This document shows, in pieces, positions 44,353 through 52,523 of a stretch of 64,000 nt of DNA (position 1 is its first letter; every line of letters starts with the position of its first letter). The stretch comes from Gammaproteobacteria bacterium UBA5078 (GTDB lineage: Bacteria; Pseudomonadota; Gammaproteobacteria; Pseudomonadales; Pseudohongiellaceae), in the NCBI GenBank assembly GCA_002416505.1, contig DIAM01000021.1, positions 367,118 through 431,117 on the forward strand. Direction: 5' to 3'. The position numbers and the translations under genes are program-made. The notes below the pieces were generated by a model that saw only the letters and a program-made list of their open reading frames with translations, ran no database searches and was not told the DNA's origin.

Positions 44353-45759
44353 TCACTGCGCAGATGCTAAGCGCTCTACTATCTCATAGTGGGCTTGCAC
44401 GAAACGATACAGCTCGGTCTCGATGATACGCTCCTGATCGCTGTGCGCACCATAGCCTAGTGGCCCGTCTTCTGCATCGATGCCAGGGCCTATGCCATAA
44501 CATTGAATGCCGCGAGCGCGTAGGTATGCCATGTCGGTTGCACCGGTACTCATAACAGGTAACACAGGGGCGTCGTAGAGCTCACCATAGACTGCCTCGA
44601 TCGTGCGATAGGCCTCGGTGTCTAAGGAAGTGGATGCTCCTGGACGCTCATTGCGCGCCGCCCACTGTACATTCACCGCAGGGTCGCCAATTGCCGCGCG
44701 TACGAGTTCCAGAAACTGTGGGGCATCCTCGTCGGGGAGTAGGCGCACATCTAAGGTCGCGTTCGCGTCTGAAGGAATTACATTCACGCGATAGCCACCA
44801 TCGACGATGTTGGGAGAGATAGTGCTAAACAGCACCGCGGCGTTGCGCGGCTCGTAGCGCTTCATGTAGGCGATCGCCTCGATTCCGGCGGGCGAATTGG
44901 GGTTTAGTAGGGCGCGATAACGAGCGGCGGCCTCGGGCTCGGAGATCCCGGCTAGCTTAGAAAAATAGGAAGTCGTGGTATCACTCAGGCGTACGGGAGG
45001 CTGCCAGTCGGCTATCGTGGCCACCGCGCGCGACAAGGATACTATCGCGTTGCTCTGTAGGGGTACGGAACCATGCCCAGCGATGCCATTACTCGTGAGC
45101 GTCATCGCACGCGGCAGCTTCTCTACAGTCTGCACAGAGGCATAGAAGACCTCCCCGTTTTGGCGCACCACACTGGCGCCTTCTGCCAAACAGAATTCGG
45201 CCTCTATGGAATCAAAATGCTCGTCCACGATGTACTGAATGCCGATCTGCGTGGAGCCCTCCTCGCCAGATTCGGCGAGCAAGATTACGTCGCGGTCGAG
45301 TGCGACGTTCTGGCGCTTGAGCAGCACCATGCTCATCAAGGCAGCCACGAGATTATCCTTGTCATCGACTGTGCCACGGCCATATATCCAACCACTATCG
45401 CGCGCCGCGCTGTGGGGCGGGAACGTCCACTTACTCGCATCGACATTCACCGTGTCCTGGTGTGCCATGAGCAACAATGGCCGCTTACTGCCATTGCCTC
45501 GAATCCGCGCCACGATATTGGGACGATTCTCCTCCAATGCGAAGACCTCGTACTCGATTCCCTCGGCATCTAGAATGCGGGTGATGTACTGGGTCAGATC
45601 GATCTCGCGTCCGGGTGGATCGGCCGTATCGAGGCGCACCATCGCTTGAAAATGCTCGAGAGTCTCCTCATTGATGGCAGCCCAATCGGACTCCGCCGCA
45701 TGCACACAAAGACTGCCCATCAGCAAGGGCACACAGAACAGGGACAAACGAGGACGCAT
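44353..45759 (-). CDS. Exported M20 family metallopeptidase
   Basis: Protein of 468 residues with a signal peptide (MRPRLSLFCVPLLMG to CVHAAES). M20 zinc-site motifs are clear: LLLMAHQDTVNVD, IYGRGTVDDKDN and ESGEEGS, with the late GYGAHSDQERI histidine. A dimerisation domain lies between. M20 enzymes hydrolyse dipeptides or N-acyl amino acids; an exported form would supply amino acids from the periplasm. I chose the ATG at 45759 because it puts the signal peptide first; the ORF could start at 45819. Confidence 0.87.
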   Translation of the reverse strand: MRPRLSLFCVPLLMGSLCVHAAESDWAAINEETLEHFQAMVRLDTADPPGREIDLTQYITRILDAEGIEYEVFALEENRPNIVARIRGNGSKRPLLLMAHQDTVNVDASKWTFPPHSAARDSGWIYGRGTVDDKDNLVAALMSMVLLKRQNVALDRDVILLAESGEEGSTQIGIQYIVDEHFDSIEAEFCLAEGASVVRQNGEVFYASVQTVEKLPRAMTLTSNGIAGHGSVPLQSNAIVSLSRAVATIADWQPPVRLSDTTTSYFSKLAGISEPEAAARYRALLNPNSPAGIEAIAYMKRYEPRNAAVLFSTISPNIVDGGYRVNVIPSDANATLDVRLLPDEDAPQFLELVRAAIGDPAVNVQWAARNERPGASTSLDTEAYRTIEAVYGELYDAPVLPVMSTGATDMAYLRARGIQCYGIGPGIDAEDGPLGYGAHSDQERIIETELYRFVQAHYEIVERLASAQ

Positions 45760-45862
45760 TTTCACTTGATATCTCCCATGAGCAGAACTGGCTAAACATA
45801 GCCCCTGATTAGTGTGCATTGCGGGATTTTTGTCAAGCCTGCGCTAGCTCGCCCGTGGAGGT

Positions 45863-46600
45863 TTAGCTTGCGCTGGCCGAGATGATGCCACGACGCGAGG
45901 CCTCAAGCGCCGCCTCGGCGCGGCTGGATATATTGAGTTTGCGGTAGATTACTTTGACATAACCCGAGGCGGTATTGCGGGTAATATTGAGGTATTCGGC
46001 AACCTTAGCGGTGGTATAGCCTTTGCCTATCAGCGCCAAGACGTCGCGTTCGCGACTAGTGAGATGGGTATCGTCCACCTCTTCCTTAGGTCCGAAAAAC
46101 CCCAGAAGGCGTCGCGCAATGGCCGGAGAGAGGGGCGGTTGCCCTTGCGCGATGCGCTGCAACATCTCGGTGAGGTCATCGCGACTCTGATCCTTCAATA
46201 GATAGCCGGAGGCCCCGGCGCCTAAGGCGGCGAACAGATGGGTGTCGTCGTCGAAGACGCTCGTAACGATCGACATAATCTGGGGGTGATCTCGATTCAA
46301 CTCCCCGATCAGGTCAATGCCCGAGCCGTCCGGCAAGCCTATGTCGATCAGCGCGACATCTGGGGTCTGCGCGGTAATGCAAGCGCGCGCTGCGGCAAGG
46401 CTGCCGGCAGTGTCGATGCGAATATTGGGGAATGCATTGGACATGACTGCGATCAGCCAGTCCCGAGCGTCGGGTAAGTCTTCCACAATCAAGCCGTGCT
46501 TCACTTTTAACTGCGCTCCTTGATCTACATTGTGCTCGGAGGAGAGCGCGCCGGGGCGCAAGAAATTTAGCGGACGTAGATCTGAGTGGGATTTAGGCAC
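45863..46600 (-). CDS. NarL/FixJ-family response regulator
   Basis: Protein of 245 residues with a receiver domain (LIVEDLPDARDW, phosphoacceptor Asp in VALIDIGLPDGSG, conserved Lys in GYLLKDQ) and a LuxR-type helix-turn-helix (LTSRERDVLALIGKGYTTAKVA). An N-terminal extension of about 33 residues precedes the receiver. The GTG start at 46600 is supported by AAGGAG eight bases upstream. It is the only response regulator in the window and the probable partner of the kinases at 40776-44020, although two genes lie between on its own strand. Confidence 0.88.
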   Translation of the reverse strand: MPKSHSDLRPLNFLRPGALSSEHNVDQGAQLKVKHGLIVEDLPDARDWLIAVMSNAFPNIRIDTAGSLAAARACITAQTPDVALIDIGLPDGSGIDLIGELNRDHPQIMSIVTSVFDDDTHLFAALGAGASGYLLKDQSRDDLTEMLQRIAQGQPPLSPAIARRLLGFFGPKEEVDDTHLTSRERDVLALIGKGYTTAKVAEYLNITRNTASGYVKVIYRKLNISSRAEAALEASRRGIISASAS

Positions 46601-46774
46601 AGCTTAGCTCCTTGTTGCGACCCACTACACCCCCAACACTGGGGAGCTCGCTCACTGCATCGGGCAGCAGCTAGGAAGTGCGCGAATCAACAAGGCATGA
46701 GTATGACGCAAAACTCTAGGACAATAGAACGCCTTTCTGGAATAGCGAAGTAGAACTTTGAGCGATAAACCTTA

Positions 46775-47236
46775 TTAAGTGATCTCCTCTAGCCGCTCGC
46801 GCAACATCGCCAAGACCGAGTTTAGCTCCTTGAAATATTGATTCTCGGCGGCCAACTTATTCATCGCCGCCGTAAGTTCGGTGAACTCTCCTGACAATTC
46901 TTGCTGCAAGGCAGCGTTACTAAGGAGCTCGTCGACTTGGAACTGTGAGTCCGCGGCATTGCCAGCGCGTCGATCGATCACGAACTGTGGCTCGCAAGCC
47001 TCACGCTTTATATTGGAACCAGTGGGTAGGTATTCGTGGCAGACGATCGTCATTTTGCTGTCAGGGGCTACCGAGGCGTTGAAAACCCGGTAGAACTCAG
47101 TTTGCACCTTCTTGATCTCGGCACGCAGCTGAGCAGGGCTTAAGTCTTCGATGACTATCGGTTCCTGCGCACTCGCGGCAAAGGCCACGATTGCAAGGAG
47201 CAAGCTTGTAAGTATCTGTCTCATTCCCATCTTCAT
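46775..47236 (-). CDS. Exported protein of unknown function
   Basis: Protein of 153 residues with a signal peptide (MRQILTSLLLAIVAFAASAQE) and no recognised family. The mature part has two cysteines (IVCHEYLPTGS and REACEPQFV) and a helical, Gln/Glu-rich C-terminus, so it is probably periplasmic with a disulfide. The ATG at 47236 follows GGAG; the longer frame from 47308 is unlikely because the signal peptide would be internal. It is divergent from the TonB receptor at 47716 across an AT-rich gap. Confidence 0.6.
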   Translation of the reverse strand: MKMGMRQILTSLLLAIVAFAASAQEPIVIEDLSPAQLRAEIKKVQTEFYRVFNASVAPDSKMTIVCHEYLPTGSNIKREACEPQFVIDRRAGNAADSQFQVDELLSNAALQQELSGEFTELTAAMNKLAAENQYFKELNSVLAMLRERLEEIT

Positions 47237-47715
47237 GAGCGACTCTCCTATAGGTAAGCTAAGAACTCTCCTATGCGTGACAATATGCTTAGATATTGAA
47301 CTACACACATAAGGATATTCCTAGCGATTTCTGGTTGTTTAGACACAAGCCACCCACATAATACGCGGGCTATAATTTTATACTGCACTGATATTTAACA
47401 GATTTATTCCAGTAACTTCGTAAAACCCTTCCCGCTAGACTCTTGCCTAATTGTAGTCAATTGCAACAATTTAACGCTTCCTTGTCACAAATAGTTTTGA
47501 TATGGTTCTAATTGAGCCAAAAACTCGCGCTTTTGAACTGGAATGTTAATTTAGTTTATCACAGCTAAGTCGTTCCAATTCTTCTGTTTAACAAGCTTAG
47601 TTAGTCGAGCGGAACGGGCCCCTACACCGTACCGCTAGTGAACTCTAACTTGTTGTATTTGTTAAAAATAAAAAATAAAACTGAACAAATAATCATAAGA
47701 ACAACGGAGAGAATG
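47237..47715. other. AT-rich divergent intergenic region before a TonB receptor
   Basis: About 480 bases, noticeably richer in A and T than its surroundings. It must hold the promoters for the exported protein (minus) and the receptor (plus). I see no clear gene and no sharp operator; TTGTAGTCAATTGCAACAA (near 47452-47470) is a loose dyad. Confidence 0.4.
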
Positions 47716-50679
47716 ATGCGAAGATCAATTCCTTATCAGCGCAGCTTGCTGTGCGCCGCTATATCTATATCCCTACTTCCACTCGCCACCCCCAGCTTTG
47801 CACAAGAACCAGACGTCGAAGAGGTAGTTGTAACCGGCTCCTATATACGTCGCAGCGAGGGCTTTACTCAGGCCTCCCAAATCACTCAGCTCAGCGCTGA
47901 TGACTTGAAAGATGAGGGCACCTTAAACCTTGGCGAAGTCATCCAGAACATGTCGTTTGTTGGTGGACCTTCATCCTCCATTACGAACACCATCCAAGGC
48001 ACTAGCTCACGCACCTCCAGCATTGACCTACGCGGCCTCGGTTCACGCTCTACTCTGACCTTGCTCGACGGCAAGCGCATAGTGAATAGCAACGTCAACG
48101 CGATGCTGCCCACTATCGCTATTCAGCGCATCGACATCGTGGCGGACGGCGCGGCGGCCCTATATGGTAACGAGGCCGTGGCCGGCGTGGTCAACTTTGT
48201 ACCCTATTCCTCCTATGATGGCGCGAAGGTTGAAGTCTATGGCGAGCAAGATTCTCGTGGCGACTACGACGAACAATCCGCGCAGTTCCTATGGGGCGGC
48301 GATATCGGTGACGTAGACGTGGTGCTTGCTGGCCAGTATAAGACCAACAGCCGCCTAGGCTGGGACGAGCGTCCCGACCTAGCGCAAGCCGGTTTGAACT
48401 ATTCCTCCAACTCTCCCGGCAACTGGGTACAGCCCGTGCGTGACGCCTCCGGTCAATACACCGGAGCTTCAGCCAACAGACCCGATCCTAACTGTGCCCC
48501 CGCTTCCGAGCGCCAATCCTACCAAGTCGATGTTGCCAATAACCCCTACGGCATGCTGTTTGGCGGCACCTGCTACTTCGACTACGGCGATACCCGCAGC
48601 TATCGCGAACCAACAGATACTGCCTCTGTATTCGTCAATGCCACCTGGGACGCCAGCGACGACCTAACACTGCGCTTCCAGGCGTTCAGTTCGCGTCTGC
48701 ACGAAGTGTCCTATACCTCGACCTCGAATCCTGGTAACTCGCGCATCGGCGAGCTGGGCGCCATTCGCGGCGAACAACCGGGCAACCCATTCCTGGCGGC
48801 AAACGCTGCAGGCCAGCAGCTGTATGGTGTCGACACCAACGGCGATGGCATTCCTGACCGCGGCACAATGGACGTCAACAACGATGGCCTGATGGACTAC
48901 CTCGTCTCCGGTACTACCCCTAATGGTGTGTTACTGCACGAAGACGTCAGAGCCCGCACTCTGCGCCCGATCAACAAGACCCACACTCAGCCAACTGGGA
49001 ACACTGCAGACGGCGACAACACATCCGGCAGTGCCGATATTAGCAACCGCATGCTCTTACAGGCAGATTTCAGGGTTCCGTTCTTAGAAGGTTGGGAAGG
49101 CACGGCGGCTTATGCCCGAAGCAAGCGAACTTATCGCTTCACATCGAATCAGAATTACGACATCGAAGCCATGAAGCAGGGTGTTCGCTGCGACGTCGTC
49201 AACGATCGCGATGCCTGCTATAACCCATTCTTCGTCGTGGACCAGTCGACCAACAACAGTGTAGACGTGATGAACGCTATCGCAGCCCGCGATAAGGAGA
49301 TGAACGAGGACTGGCTGAATACGATAGACATCATTCTCAACGGCGAAGTGCCATTGGGTGACTTCGAATTACCCGGCGGACCAATCGGCGCAGCCATTGG
49401 TTTCCAGCGTCGCGAAGACAAGTACACCAACACACCTTCTATTGTCGAATTGCGTGGCGATACCTGGATCGGCAGCCCCTTTCCTGAGGAAATCACCACC
49501 GGCAGCCGAGATGTGACAGCTTACTTCGTCGAGTTGGCGATCCCAGTACTGCCTAACGTAGAAGTTGAGGCCGCGGTGCGTACAGAGGACTTTAGTACCG
49601 GTCAGAAATCGACTGACCCGAAGGTCGGCGTTACATGGGCTCCAACTGACTGGCTAGCACTGCGTGCTACGACCGGTGACGCGTTCATTGCGCCATCGCT
49701 ACAGCAACTATTGGATCCTGTCAGCTGTGGCCTGTCCACAGTAACTGACCGCTTCTCACCATTTTCGGCGTTCACCACGGCTTGTTCAGGTGGCAATCCG
49801 GCTCTAGAGAACGAGTTTTCAACCTCGAAGCAGTTAGGTTTCGATCTGAGTTTCGATTCCTTCGATATATCGGTTACCTGGAACGAGACTGACTTCGAAA
49901 ACCGTATCGTAGGCATCTCCGGTCAGCAGATCATGAATAATGATTTCGCGAACTTCCAGGCATGGTCCGGCTTCTCCGGCAGCGGCTCTGGCGCGGCTAA
50001 CCAGCCCTCGATGGCACAATTGCAAGCATGGCTGGCAAGTGGCCTGAGCAACCCAGAGATCATCCGCGATCCGAATGACCTGGGTACTATTCTGCAGGTC
50101 ACATCTCCAGGTAGTGTAAACGCGGAGAGCGTGAAGGTAACGGCCTATGATGTTCAAGCCAACTACCGCTTCAGCATGGCTGATTGGGGCAACTTCCGCG
50201 TTAGCCTACAAGCAACCTACATGGACTCGTTCCAGTTCCAGGACGACGTCGATAGCCCAGTGGAAGAAGCTGTAGGCGCGACTAACCGACTAACCGCAAC
50301 TGCGCCTGCAGTACCACAGATCAAGGCCAACCTGCGCTTGGGCTGGAATATGGGCAACCATGCAGTAAGTGGCACGCTTCACTACCTGAGTGCGATGGAC
50401 TGGGATGGCACGAACTATATTCCCGTAATCAATCGCTTCGCGAACACCAACCCTAACCCTAGTATCGTTGGCGGTGAGATCAAAGCTTGGACCGATTTTG
50501 ATTTAGCTTACACGTATCAAGGTTTTGAGTTGATGGGCGGGGAGATGGCGCTCAGCGTTGGTTCGCGTAACCTGTTCGATCGACAGGCTCAACGTACTCC
50601 AGATTTTGCCGGAGTAATGGGTGAGTTGCAGGATCCGATGGGTCGTTCGATCTATGCACGCATGGTTTATGATTTCTAA
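47716..50679 (+). CDS. TonB-dependent receptor
   Basis: Outer-membrane receptor of 987 residues. It has a signal peptide ending PSFAQEP, a TonB-box-like VEEVVVTGSYIRR, a plug domain (ALYGNEAVAGVVNFV) and a large barrel ending with aromatic YARMVYDF, as expected for outer-membrane insertion. Two ATGs sit side by side at 47713 and 47716; the second is better spaced from GGAGA (47706-47710). An upstream GTG at 47638 is rejected because it would bury the signal peptide. It belongs to the same broad class as the broken receptor at 621-4088. The substrate is unknown. A strong bidirectional terminator follows. Confidence 0.92.
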   Translation: MRRSIPYQRSLLCAAISISLLPLATPSFAQEPDVEEVVVTGSYIRRSEGFTQASQITQLSADDLKDEGTLNLGEVIQNMSFVGGPSSSITNTIQGTSSRTSSIDLRGLGSRSTLTLLDGKRIVNSNVNAMLPTIAIQRIDIVADGAAALYGNEAVAGVVNFVPYSSYDGAKVEVYGEQDSRGDYDEQSAQFLWGGDIGDVDVVLAGQYKTNSRLGWDERPDLAQAGLNYSSNSPGNWVQPVRDASGQYTGASANRPDPNCAPASERQSYQVDVANNPYGMLFGGTCYFDYGDTRSYREPTDTASVFVNATWDASDDLTLRFQAFSSRLHEVSYTSTSNPGNSRIGELGAIRGEQPGNPFLAANAAGQQLYGVDTNGDGIPDRGTMDVNNDGLMDYLVSGTTPNGVLLHEDVRARTLRPINKTHTQPTGNTADGDNTSGSADISNRMLLQADFRVPFLEGWEGTAAYARSKRTYRFTSNQNYDIEAMKQGVRCDVVNDRDACYNPFFVVDQSTNNSVDVMNAIAARDKEMNEDWLNTIDIILNGEVPLGDFELPGGPIGAAIGFQRREDKYTNTPSIVELRGDTWIGSPFPEEITTGSRDVTAYFVELAIPVLPNVEVEAAVRTEDFSTGQKSTDPKVGVTWAPTDWLALRATTGDAFIAPSLQQLLDPVSCGLSTVTDRFSPFSAFTTACSGGNPALENEFSTSKQLGFDLSFDSFDISVTWNETDFENRIVGISGQQIMNNDFANFQAWSGFSGSGSGAANQPSMAQLQAWLASGLSNPEIIRDPNDLGTILQVTSPGSVNAESVKVTAYDVQANYRFSMADWGNFRVSLQATYMDSFQFQDDVDSPVEEAVGATNRLTATAPAVPQIKANLRLGWNMGNHAVSGTLHYLSAMDWDGTNYIPVINRFANTNPNPSIVGGEIKAWTDFDLAYTYQGFELMGGEMALSVGSRNLFDRQAQRTPDFAGVMGELQDPMGRSIYARMVYDF

Positions 50680-50719
50680 ACCAGCAGATCGTCACCCCAC
50701 TGAAGTCTAAGTGGGATGA

Positions 50720-50750
50720 AAAAAAGGGGCTCTACATGAGCCCCTTTTTT
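50720..50750. terminator. Bidirectional intrinsic terminator
   Basis: A 13-bp perfect stem (AAAAAAGGGGCTC and its complement) with a five-base loop and T-runs on both strands. It serves the TonB receptor (plus) and the tlpA-like gene (minus), which converge here. Confidence 0.9.
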
Positions 50751-50788
50751 ATGCTTCGAATTTTTTTACCTACTAAATGCAGAAAGGC

Positions 50789-51310
50789 TTATTGCTCGAT
50801 GCTAGGAAAATATTTACCTATTTGTTCGCGCGTAAGTATGCCGCTGTGAGATTCGAAACTATGATCAGCCTTGAAGAAATAACTACGCGGTAACTCGCCG
50901 TGCCAGAGTGGATCTACGCTATAGCGAAGTCTCTCGACGAAAGCATCAGCGAACATCCATGTCTTGATACCAGCCAACTCGTAGCTGTCTAGAATATCTG
51001 CAGCCTCTTCACGGTTTTCTATCGAATCTGTGGAGATCACCACCAAGGCGAAGTCAGGATCATTCTTCTTCAGCTCACCCAGCATCTTCAACTCGACGCG
51101 ACAGGGCGCACAGTCGATTGACCATAGGCTCACCACGAAGGGCTTACCCTCGTATGCGGATTTAATCTGCGCGAAACTCTGCGTGCCGAAGTTCTCGATA
51201 TTGTCGGCGTGTGCGGCGAACGAAGCGCCTGCCGCACTCACTATAGCGACGCCGACGAGCAGCGCCTTTGGCAGAAAACGACACAGGGTCGAAGTACGCT
51301 TAATTGTCAT
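50789..51310 (-). CDS. TlpA-like exported thioredoxin-fold protein
   Basis: Protein of 173 residues with a signal peptide or membrane anchor near the N-terminus (LLVGVAIVSAAGASFAAHA). A redox-active CAPC motif sits in SLWSIDCAPCRVEL. The fold is that of TlpA/ResA oxidoreductases, which reduce disulfides or hand metals to periplasmic targets. Its start overlaps the end of the BNR gene by 11 bases, so the two are coupled. It is last in the minus-strand TonB receptor/BNR/TlpA operon. It may keep the cysteines of the BNR protein reduced; that is inference. Confidence 0.82.
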   Translation of the reverse strand: MTIKRTSTLCRFLPKALLVGVAIVSAAGASFAAHADNIENFGTQSFAQIKSAYEGKPFVVSLWSIDCAPCRVELKMLGELKKNDPDFALVVISTDSIENREEAADILDSYELAGIKTWMFADAFVERLRYSVDPLWHGELPRSYFFKADHSFESHSGILTREQIGKYFPSIEQ

Positions 51311-52523
51311 GACTCAACTCCTCAAACACATAGCCAAACTCGGCGGTAGACCAGCTCAGATAGATGGCTTTGCCATCGCTTATCAGCAGCGGGTGGTCAC
51401 TCGCCTGTTCGGTATTGAACACTGTCTGCACTGGAGACCAAGACTTGCCGTCATCTTTCGAGCTCATCACTTGCAACTGAGTTGCAACACCATTAAAGCC
51501 CTTCCATGCCAGCAGCAACTCATCACCATGTTGTGCTAGTGAGGGATGTCCGGCACCTGGTGTAGCGTCTACTTCGATGAGTTGATTTGAGTCGGCTTGC
51601 CCTAAGTCGTAACGCGCATAATAAATGCCCTTATGCAGGTCACCGGCACTGAACCATGCCATATGATATTGATCGGCGTCCTGTGCTTGCACCATGCTAG
51701 GCCCGTGATGGGGGCAGGCATCGATATACCAATCGTCTACAGTAGCGCGATCTAGGCCACTAACTTCTCCTTCTGGGCCTAAGACAGCAACTGCATGGTC
51801 ACGAATCTGACTATCGTAGATCTGCCGCCACAGGATCGCGACATTGTCATCGCCCTGTGGCGCCATGGCGATACGGCAACACTCGCAGCTGTTCTGAGAG
51901 ACTGCATAGTTAGAACTAAAAGTCTTGCCGAAATCCTTCGACACGGCGTAGTAAATTGCGGCGCCTGGATAGGCATCGCCAATCGCTAGGCTAGCCTCCA
52001 TATCGCGCTTATCGATCCAAGTGAGATAGAGATTGCCCGAGGCGCTAAGGAACAGGCTGTCGAAGCGATGGCCCGTAGTCAGCCCGTCGTCGTTCACAGT
52101 TCGTGGCACTTCGAATGTCTTGCCGCCATCGATGGAGCGGGAGAAGCGGATGAGTCCGGTAAAGTTAGACGAGGTCTTAGTCGTCCAGGACAACATCACC
52201 TCGCCCTGTGGCGCGACGATGATCTTCGGGCGATTCTCGCCATTGAACTCCGTGTCCTCGGCCTCCTCGTTCACTCGAACTGGAGTGGAATAACTGGCGC
52301 CTTTATCGTCGGAGTGGCTAACATAGACGTGCTTGTTCTGCACGAAGGCAACCCAAAGCCGGCCCTGCGCATCGAAGCTCGCGCTAGGTGCGCCGCCGCA
52401 ATGCACAGACACAATATCCGCACCATGGAGTTCGCGTAGTTCAGCACAACTCTCGGCGCTAGCACTCTGCGCGGCAAATCCCCACGCGAATAGTGCTAGC
52501 AACGCAAAGGCTCTAGAAGTCAT
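51300..52523 (-). CDS. Exported BNR/sialidase-like beta-propeller with Cys/His motifs
   Basis: Protein of 407 residues with a signal peptide (MTSRAFALLALFAWG to SASAES). The body has BNR (Asp-box) turns such as SHSDDKGASYSTP, SRSIDGGKTFEVP and SSKDDGKSWSPV, so it is a propeller of the sialidase type. Catalytic sialidase arginines are not obvious. It contains CECCRIAMAP and ACPHHGPSM, clusters that could bind a metal. The ATG at 52523 overlaps the receptor stop by 11 bases; ATG 52538 is an alternative. It lies between a TonB receptor and a TlpA-like protein, which suggests a shared import or metal-handling task. Confidence 0.78.
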   Translation of the reverse strand: MTSRAFALLALFAWGFAAQSASAESCAELRELHGADIVSVHCGGAPSASFDAQGRLWVAFVQNKHVYVSHSDDKGASYSTPVRVNEEAEDTEFNGENRPKIIVAPQGEVMLSWTTKTSSNFTGLIRFSRSIDGGKTFEVPRTVNDDGLTTGHRFDSLFLSASGNLYLTWIDKRDMEASLAIGDAYPGAAIYYAVSKDFGKTFSSNYAVSQNSCECCRIAMAPQGDDNVAILWRQIYDSQIRDHAVAVLGPEGEVSGLDRATVDDWYIDACPHHGPSMVQAQDADQYHMAWFSAGDLHKGIYYARYDLGQADSNQLIEVDATPGAGHPSLAQHGDELLLAWKGFNGVATQLQVMSSKDDGKSWSPVQTVFNTEQASDHPLLISDGKAIYLSWSTAEFGYVFEELSHDN

